DNA of 64,000 bases from Branchiostoma floridae (Eukaryota > Chordata > Leptocardii > Amphioxiformes > Branchiostomatidae), in contig NC_049984.1 of assembly GCF_000003815.2 (NCBI RefSeq), forward strand, positions 12,397,186 to 12,461,185, read 5' to 3'. This document shows positions 1-8,179 of this stretch, in pieces. Both the position numbers and the translations under genes were made by a program. The notes under the pieces are model-generated. The model ran no database searches and was not told where the DNA came from. It was given only the letters and a program-made list of their open reading frames with translations. The stretch's first letter is position 1. Each line of letters opens with the position of its first letter.

Positions 1-20
1 GTTCTTTATTAACGGAGCAG

Positions 21-102
21 GATTCGGAAGATGAAGGATGAAAAGACAATGGAGCTTACCACAAACGAAAACCTTGGGCTGGACTTCAACAGTCAAGAAT
101 AA
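21..102 (+). CDS. Possible terminal exon of an upstream plus-strand gene
   Basis: An acceptor-like ACGGAGCAG ends at base 20. The frame after it reads RKMKDEKTMELTTNENLG to FNSQE and stops at TAA (100-102). The following 1-2 kb is AT-rich with AATAAA at 1193, 1568 and 2067, as a 3' UTR would be. I do not recognise the peptide. It is too short to prove coding and rests on one weak acceptor. If real, the gene converges on NETO. Confidence 0.25.
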
Positions 103-2319
103 CCCGACAAGTATAAGTCCTAAGTCATTCTTTGTGTCGAGATTAGCGTGATAAATGTAAGGCTGTAGTGGACTGTTGAAGTGCTGCCTTAAGGTTAAGT
201 ATTGGTCAATGTAAAGTCTTATGAGGGGTGCAGGGTCATAGAAGTGGTATAGCATGAAAAAGATGTCAAATTGTACTGTGCATTTAAAAGTAAAAGTCCC
301 TGGAACCTTGTTTAAAATTTGTTAAAAACTATCATGCAATAGAATGTTTGGTGTCCTATCCCTTTTAAGATCCTGCACCCCTCCCCTATATATTTACATT
401 GGCAAGTCCACGGCAGGCACTATGTACTGTCAACCTGTGAGTTTGTTACCTAGATGGTCGTAAAGATGCAATGATGTTTTCTGTCAGTACAGACTTTGCT
501 GTGTGGTGATATAAAGACAAAGAAGTAAAGGAGCTAGAATTGCAGAAGAAAGGGGACGGTGGTATGACCAAAAGAAATCAACCCCTACAGATATCCTATG
601 TACTTTTTGTAGCAGAATCAAAAATCACCAACCAGGCTGGAACACAATAGAGAGAGAAACTGACACCATCTTCTCAGAGATACTTAAGATTTGTGTCAGA
701 AGGAAGTTAAAAAGTGGATTTTGGACCATGGCAAGGCAGACGTAAAACTGTCAAATTGAGTTTACTCGTGTGCAGTCAGTGAAGAGAAGCTGGAAAAAGA
801 AACAGTTTGATTGATCGGAAAAGGAGATGTATTTGGATTTCCGTTGTTTGTTGACAATTCCAGAGTGCCTCCCCCTTCTAACATGACACTTTGTTAGAGC
901 AAGAAAGCTGACAAAGTTGAACATTCCAGTCGACTGCAAGTTTCGGGAGGACATGAAAAATGTGACTTGCCCACCACGGAAATCACAACGTTGATTCCTA
1001 CCACTTGAAAATATTGAGGAATGGTGCATCCAAATTGATGATTTGCAGTCAGATATGTATTGACTATTGTTTTCATAACTCATGGGAAGAGGGAGAACTT
1101 ATGTTTAGTTACAAGTGGTTGTCTGGAGCAATGTTACAGAGGAACGCTGGTGGGAGATTTCAGATTATTGGAGAAATTAGTAGAATTGTATTAATAAAAA
1201 GAATGCACAGAGGGATTTGCACCATGTTTGAAAGAAAGAAAGACGGTTGAGTCTGCATGCCACAGAGTAAACTATTACCTATGTTAGAGTAAAATTTATG
1301 TTGTCTTTTTGCAAATTTTGGGCTTTACTGTACAAAATAAGTTTGCTTCAAAAGATAGCCAAACCATGGTTGAATTTCAGAGGCTTCATTGTATACCACT
1401 TCAGCTATATTATAGTGTGTTGAACTACGCTGACTCTGCAGCCATATATGGTAGCCCTTTTTCTCTTATTTCTGAGCTTTATTTATCAGTGTCCAGATGG
1501 AACCATTGAGATACAGTTTGTACGTGATGTAGAATGGAGTCAAGCATGAAGTGGAGGCAGCAATGGAAATAAATGCCTTTGAACAGTATTTCTACCATGT
1601 GAGCTGTGATGTATATTTACATCAAATGACACTGATTCGTATCAGGTTAATTATTTCAACAAAGCCGAATTACTAGTAGCATTATTGAACATGCCTGCAT
1701 GCAGACATACAAATTCTTATTTTCCATATTCCTTCATTACCATAAGCTGCACAGGGGAATGATGTTAAACTGTATACCATTGTTGCACACATTAAAAGGC
1801 CTGACGAATTTATCCGTTTCATTTCTTGTAATGATTATTGTGCAGGATGCAACTGCGGAAGAGTAAAACGAAGCAAGATTGAAAGTTTTTCACTGCTGAT
1901 GGTAAGATTAAAACTGGAATCTCATTGTATGCCGGAAAACCTTTTTTTTCAGGATAATGTCAAACCTCTTAATCAGGAATAGCAATCAGGTACTGAATTT
2001 GTCATTGCTCAATAATCAGGCTTTGGCAGTGGAACAGCAGTACTATTTTCAACAGATGCATAAAAGAATAAAGCAATGTGTTATAACAGTCCACCCAGCA
2101 ACTTCAGTCTGAAATGTGTTAGGAAAAAGCAATGATGATCATTGAGGTAATGATTTGCTGTTAGCAATCATTGTCAAATAATAGGCGATATACAGTAATG
2201 TCTCAACTTTAAGGTCAAGAATACAGATTACTTGGATCCATGTTTGTCTAATCCAGTCTCACTTTAAAGCTACCAACAGAGGTTACAGTTACATGTATGT
2301 CTGGAATAGGCCAATCTTG
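103..2319. other. Noncoding, possibly 3' UTR
   Basis: No supportable exon on either strand. Short open frames (for example 751-1083 minus and 1005-1250 plus) show no family resemblance or splice logic. Plus-strand AATAAA hexamers at 1193-1198, 1568-1573 and 2067-2072 are consistent with alternative 3' ends of the gene that may stop at 102. Confidence 0.4.
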
Positions 2320-2328
2320 ACTGTCCAT

Positions 2329-2516
2329 TACTCGCCAAGCAGAGGTTGAGTCGCGTAGATATAGTAGTAGTCGGAAAAATNNNNNNNNNNNNNNNNNNNN
2401 NNNNNNNNNNNNNNNNNNNNNNNNNNNNNNNNNNNNNNNNNNNNNNNNNNNNNNNNNNNNNNNNNNNNNNNNNNNNNNNNCTATATCTACACGACTCAAC
2501 CTCTGCTTGGAGAGTA
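2329..2516. mobile_element. MITE, CTCCAAGCAG-terminus family, copy 1 (contains assembly gap)
   Basis: Terminal inverted repeats of about 40 bp (left TACTCGCCAAGCAG, right end CTGCTTGGAGAGTA) are flanked by a perfect 9-bp direct repeat ACTGTCCAT at 2320-2328 and 2517-2525. The interior is replaced by 100 Ns, so the true length is unknown. Confidence 0.88.
2381..2480. other. Assembly gap of 100 N
   Basis: Exactly 100 undetermined bases, the conventional size for a gap of unknown length, placed inside the inverted-repeat element 2329-2516. Confidence 0.99.
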
Positions 2517-2709
2517 ACTGTCCATCACAATGAGATAGTGGCAATGTTTGATTGGCAACCTGTTTGACCAATGATGGTGAGTGCATGTCTGTCAAGTATT
2601 TATATGTTTTTGCATTGCTAAGTTCTGACAAGTAGGCATGTCTGTAGGATTGGTCTATTATCATTAAACCTGGGCCTGGATATATTTTTTTTTTCAAATC
2701 CATGACTTG

Positions 2710-2805
2710 TAGCCTGACTAAAATCGCGCCCCTAGCGGCCGGCCCTACGATTGCCGGAGGGGGTCATTAAGCCCAGCCAGCGAGAGCTTGTGTAAACACA
2801 GGCTA
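2710..2805. mobile_element. Short MITE with TAGCCTG termini
   Basis: A 96-bp GC-rich element starts TAGCCTG and ends CAGGCTA, flanked by a perfect 9-bp target duplication CATGACTTG (2701-2709 and 2806-2814). It has no coding capacity. Confidence 0.85.
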
Positions 2806-3131
2806 CATGACTTGTACATCATAGCATTTGTTGCCAGCATTATCAAGCAAGCATGCATACATGTATTATTAAACAATTTCATAAGTAAGTGACTTTTTTG
2901 TTTTTCAAACTATCTGTGTCTTTTTTTTTTCTAACACAATTCAGAGGTATATGTGTAGTAATTAACAGATGGTAAGCTTCAGTGCCAATTCAAGACAAAC
3001 ATGGTTAGAGTAACTGCCTGTTTGATATGATATAGACAAACAACTTCAACTGTGACACCGTTTATTCCTCAGAGCATGTTGGCCATTGAGAACTCGACAC
3101 TTCGCTTTGGTCATTCTATGGTTTGTTAGGC

Positions 3132-3237
3132 TAGCCTGGTATCCAGTTGTATGATAGCTCCCGAGTCTTTTCTGTGGAGAGGATGATCCTAGGATAGAAG
3201 ATAATCGGGAGCTATAATAGGACTGGATACCAGGCTA
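3132..3237. mobile_element. Foldback MITE with TAGCCTGG termini
   Basis: A 106-bp near-palindrome: TAGCCTGGTATCCAGT on the left is mirrored by ACTGGATACCAGGCTA on the right, and inner arms (ATAGCTCCCGA / TCGGGAGCTAT) also pair. No target duplication is visible. Confidence 0.8.
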
Positions 3238-4765
3238 GCAGGATATAAGAACTTACTATGCACCTCAGAGCAGGTCATTAACCGGACAGGAACAGCAACA
3301 ACCATAGGATGTAGAAAACGACAAAGCTCTTTATTGGCATTTCCAAAAAGCCATGATCTAGGTATGGAATGAACAGTTCACAATACACAAGTAGTTCTTT
3401 TCATTCCCTTCCATCTCAGCCTGGTAACCATTCTCCACGGGCTGGCTTATTGATGTTTTAACGGCCTCTGTCAAAACAAGGATAGGGTTTTTCTGACAGC
3501 ATATCTTATGACAGCCAGCCTTCTTTAGTAAATGAAAAGCAACCCCAAATTTCCAGGCATGCACAAGTGAACAGGCCAGGTATCACGCCCAGCACTATAG
3601 AATTTGGGGAGCCCTGGTTATGGTATGGCTACCAGGATATATCAACACTCTCATTGTTGGCTATATTCACTTTTTTAAATTCTGCTAGTCACAGCTATTC
3701 AAGATGTATAATTTAATCAGTGTTATTCAATGAAAAGTTTTACATGTCTCGTATAGGTAACTGGATTATTAACGTTAGCACACAAACTATTCCAAAATCA
3801 AATGTCGTTTAAACATCTACAAAACGTCTACAAAAGAATAGCAATTGCTGATATATGACCCTTAGCCCTCTTAACACAAATCTTTACAAATATCTTCCAT
3901 ATTTGTGACAGCTTAATGAATGGATAACTTCTCTTTTTTTTCAAATTCAGTGGCGTTCACTCTATTCGTTTATGTTCGACATCATCCACATCTTTGTGAC
4001 ATGGAATATGAGAACAGCACCTTTAGAACAGGTCAAGAGGAGGTCTGACATGCTTCCCAGCATTCATTGAAAAACATCCTGATGGCTGACTGATGACAGG
4101 TATGTTCACTAAGTCCTCCATTACATCAGGGCAACTAACTACATTGTACTAAATGCTGACACAGTCTTGGGGTGTTTATGCATAATCCTCTTATGAAATA
4201 TGAAATACATTCAAATACATTTAAACAGTTCTAAAATACTACGTACAAAATAGATTCTAACTTGAACTGAATCGTGTATCCACCTTCTACATTTGAGATT
4301 TTCTGTCAGGGAACTTGAATGCAAGTCTGTGTACATATTGTCATATATGATACATCGACGCCTAGTGCGCTGTTAAGAGCCATTTACAATTCCTGCTGTA
4401 TGTATCATGGATGTTGGGAAGAAACCTTGAATGACTGTTTCCTCTCAAATATTAACTTTTCACTAGGCCGTTATTAACAAATACATTCACTGACAAAGGG
4501 CAGCATCGGGACTCTGAAATACATCTTGTTGCATGAAAGTATTGCTTTGTGGGAAGAGGTTGACGATAAGATGTTCTCTTTGTGTCTTTGCTTTTGTTAA
4601 TTTGTATGACGTCGCACGGCATTTCTTGAGGCCTTTCCTAGCATTGAGCAGCAAAAGCCTGATAGAACTCAGACTAACAAAGTCTGATTCCTAGTAACGT
4701 TAGTAGATGATGAGCCGCACGCCCCTATTGCTGCATGGCAATGACAAGACACTCACAGTTAAAGT
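3238..4765. other. Noncoding between elements and NETO
   Basis: AT-rich sequence with no convincing exon or repeat. It may include distal 3' UTR of NETO on the minus strand. Confidence 0.4.
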
Positions 4766-4771
4766 TTATTT
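4766..4771 (-). terminator. Candidate NETO polyadenylation signal
   Basis: The first AATAAA on the minus strand after the stop lies about 147 nt downstream. It would give a short 3' UTR. Vertebrate NETO 3' UTRs are long, so other signals further left may be used. Confidence 0.35.
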
Positions 4772-4917
4772 CTGTTGCTCACTGTGTTATCATCGCGGAT
4801 ATTTGAAGTTGACATCACCATGCCGGTATATCCTCCTCCACTGGCCACGCTATTTACTATCTATATATATATTATCGACATCGATAGATACAAAATCTGT
4901 ATACCCGTGGTCCACTG

Positions 4918-5630
4918 TCATACCGTTGTAGACCTGACCATTTGGGGATCTTGTACCTGGATTTCTATCCTCTCTGCTTCTTCTTCAGAGCCGCTCACTT
5001 CTTCTACGGTGGGCAGCGGCTGGCTGCAGTAGTCATTGATGACAGTCACCGGCAAGGGTTCAAGCTCCTGTTGGATATCTATTGGTGGTGGTGGTGGTGG
5101 CTCTTCTGTATCGTTCTGTAGTTCTCCGTGTGTATCGTCCCGTGCGGCCACACTGTACCTCCCTCCCCCACCGCCTGTTAACGATCTACTGCTACTCCTA
5201 CTCCAGCAGCGATGGACGTCTGCGTTTGGCAGCCGCGGAGGGGACTCGTAGTCATCCTCCAAACACCTTCCTGGAGAACTAACTGGAGAAAATGTCACCA
5301 TAGAAGGCACGCGCGGGGGATAGCGATCGACGTTAGGACCATCTGGCTTGATGGGAGACTCGAACAAAGACATAGAGACAAGTTCTAGTGTCTGCTGTTG
5401 GTTCATGTCACAATTCATGGTCGGGTTCCCGCCGGCGATGGAGCAGTGGTTCATCTCACGTTTGGCGGGCAGGTTGACGTTCTGGTGGGGCTTCCCTCCC
5501 GCGGGTCGACGGCGAGGCTGCCTGCAGCCCAGGACAATAGCGCCGATCAGAATCAGTCCGACCACGGAGGAGGCGATCCCAAACGTGACGAGGTTTTCAT
5601 CGGAGATGGGCGGGGTCCCAGATGGCTCCT
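4918..5630 (-). CDS. NETO: NETO exon G: membrane segment and cytoplasmic tail with PDZ ligand
   Basis: Starts after acceptor TTTCTGTAG (split Glu codon G|AG), then [14 protein letters not shown] and a single hydrophobic helix, [19 protein letters not shown], stopped by CRQPRRR, which sets the inside. The tail of roughly 200 residues is Ser/Pro-rich, with several SP sites, a SRSSSRS stretch, a Gly run (GGGGG), a six-proline run encoded by a GGT repeat on the plus strand, and an acidic patch (SGSEEEAE). It ends STTV at the TGA (4920-4918), a class I PDZ ligand (S/T-X-V). Vertebrate NETO1 also ends in a class I PDZ ligand. The proline run reflects a trinucleotide repeat and may vary in length. 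Confidence 0.94.
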
Positions 5631-8110
5631 CTACAGAAAGGGTAAAGAAACAAAGTTAGAAATTCGTTAGGATGCAGTTTACAGTCAAGTTTACAGGATA
5701 CATTAGAACACATCGTGCACATGTCTTGTCAACATCGAAATTGCCCATTATTATGGTGCAACTTTTAGAAAAGGTAAGTCATTTCTGATGGTAGAATTAG
5801 AAAAATTGTAAAATCAATTTTTAAGGTGGACCATTTTCTTGAGCAGTACTAGTGCTGCCCAACAATAGACATAGAATCTAATCGATGTTATGTCGCTCTA
5901 TTAATTTATACACACATAACTAGCGTGGTATAAAGACAAAAACTATGCATGCTGCGACCAAGAAAATGCTTGGAATTCTTATAATGCAATTCATGTACAT
6001 TACTATACTCTTAGACTCGCTCATTGAGAGCATCAACAAAAATTACAGAAGAACTGACCGCATTTCTGCTCGTCCCACGGATAGTGACAGTTCTGCTCCC
6101 CGTTACACACCAGCGACTCGTTGATGCACATCTGACCGATGCAGCTGAACATCCCCGGCTTACATCTCCCACCCTCCGCTATCCGAGCAAAAAATGAAAC
6201 AGGACAAGTGTTAATTGAAAATTACATTTGTGTCTAAGAATATAAGCAAAAACATTATATGACCGACATTCATATAGAGAGACAGACAAACAGGCAGACA
6301 GAGCGATGGGGGATGATTATGAAATCCTCACATCTGACTTGATGAGGAAAGACTTAACTGGTGAAACTAATGTCCTATACCATATTCATTTGGGAGGCTG
6401 TGCTAAACTGGGCTGAGGTCTCCACTATTGTGGAAGGGGATGTCAGGAAATCATAGAATCGACTTAATACATTTATAGGTAAACCTGATTCTCTGTTTGG
6501 CTGAGAGGCCACACCCACAAAAGTGGAAACCTTAGCCCGATTTAGTAGTGTGTATATAAGCATTATGCCACTTATCCGACCTCTATGCTATGCCGTATAT
6601 TGCATATTATATAGGCCGCGGGAGTGGCTCTAGGTAGGAAAAACTCAGCCCGATTTAGTAGTGTGTATATAGGCATTATGCCACTTATCCGACCTCTATG
6701 CTATGCCGTATATTGTATATTATATACTAGTAGGCCGCGGGAGTGGCTCTACGTAGGGAAATGTGGGTTATATCCAATGTAGAACTTACGGTCTTCATAT
6801 GCAGTAAACAGAGCCCTGAACGTTCCCGTGTAGAGCTGTTCCTCGTCATATCTCATCCAGTAGCGGATGAAGATGACGTTGCTGCGTGACTGGAGGTCCG
6901 GGGCCTGGTTACCGCAGTACCGTGCGGCCATCTCCTCCACTACGCTGGTCCGGTCGTACACCTCTACGTAACTCCGGTCGCACTGGTTAAAGTGCCCCAA
7001 GTCCCATTCCGTGAAGCGGAGATTCACCTGGAACACAGATAAATCGCTAACGTCACTGAACACCTTTCTAGATCATGGTTGCAATGGACGTAAGTCGTGA
7101 ACAAGGTCAAGGTCATTTTTGGTTAGGATTTGGTTGGCAAGGTTGCCTCCTAGTCTTTAAAGGTCATTTACGTCAACCGACTATAATTTTGAAAAAAAGT
7201 GCGGGAAGTCGGGAACGTCATGTTTCGCTTGGAGCAAACTGGCTGGATTGTATGCTACTCGAGGCTTCCAACCCTTAAGTTAAATGGGGAGTGGTCGGGA
7301 GCAAAGTCGTAGGAAGGTCCTGTATGGATGATGTATTGTAATGGTGTGTTTGTTTATTTGTTTGTTTGTTTGTTTGTTTGTCTTGGTGTGCGCTGGTTGT
7401 TATGTGAATATTACTGAGTGGTAGTCTGGTGTAATAGAATGCTTGAAGACATGGAAGTCTGGTTTGGCTCAGGTCCAGTGTTTTACGCAGGCAGGAAATC
7501 ATATCAATGGATTGATGACTCATGACTACAGCCACAACGTCACATTGCAGGTTGTTACAGCAGGTTGTGTGCATGTTTGTATGTATGTACCTTGTATCCG
7601 TAAGGCACGGAGATGATCCAGGTACAGTCTAACCCGTCCGGTAGTGTCGGGAATCTGTCGATCAGAGGCCGCAAGCTGCTGGAAGCTGCCGTGCCATTGA
7701 TACCGCTCACTCGGAAGTTGCAATCTGTATAGCATCGATAGGCGGAGCATTTTAGCTACCATTCAGTACAAAAGAATGAACAATTCCTGTTGTCATTTAG
7801 AAATTTTAAACCTAGATTTATTTTTCGTTTGGCATATAGTTTCAAAGGACATAACAAGTAGTCCTTTCGACTCCGCCTACGTAGTCGATGTTTTCCGTGT
7901 GTCAGTTTGGTCCACAGATATCCAATTACTAGTGAGTCATGTGAGTGGGAAGATCATAGCAAAGGTTATACTTTTCCGTCGTTGTGTCAGTAAGCATAGC
8001 CATAGGTATAGTTGGTAGAACTAGTCATTAACCAAACATGATAACCCAGGTCATGGAAGAGATTGCTACAGGGAGGTATTGTTTTTGGTCTGTCTGTCTT
8101 TGCTGTCGTA

Positions 8111-8179
<69 letters not shown>

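Noticed and set aside
5036-5670. Plus-strand open frames over the NETO terminal exon (for example [13 protein letters not shown] and [10 protein letters not shown])
   Set aside because: They are antisense shadows of exon G; the minus-strand reading joins the conserved exons and ends in a PDZ ligand.
7526-7762. A 78-residue minus-strand frame over exon D ([13 protein letters not shown]...)
   Set aside because: Longer than the coding frame but lacks CUB residues; the neighbouring frame (CNFRV...[12 protein letters not shown]) joins both adjacent exons in phase.
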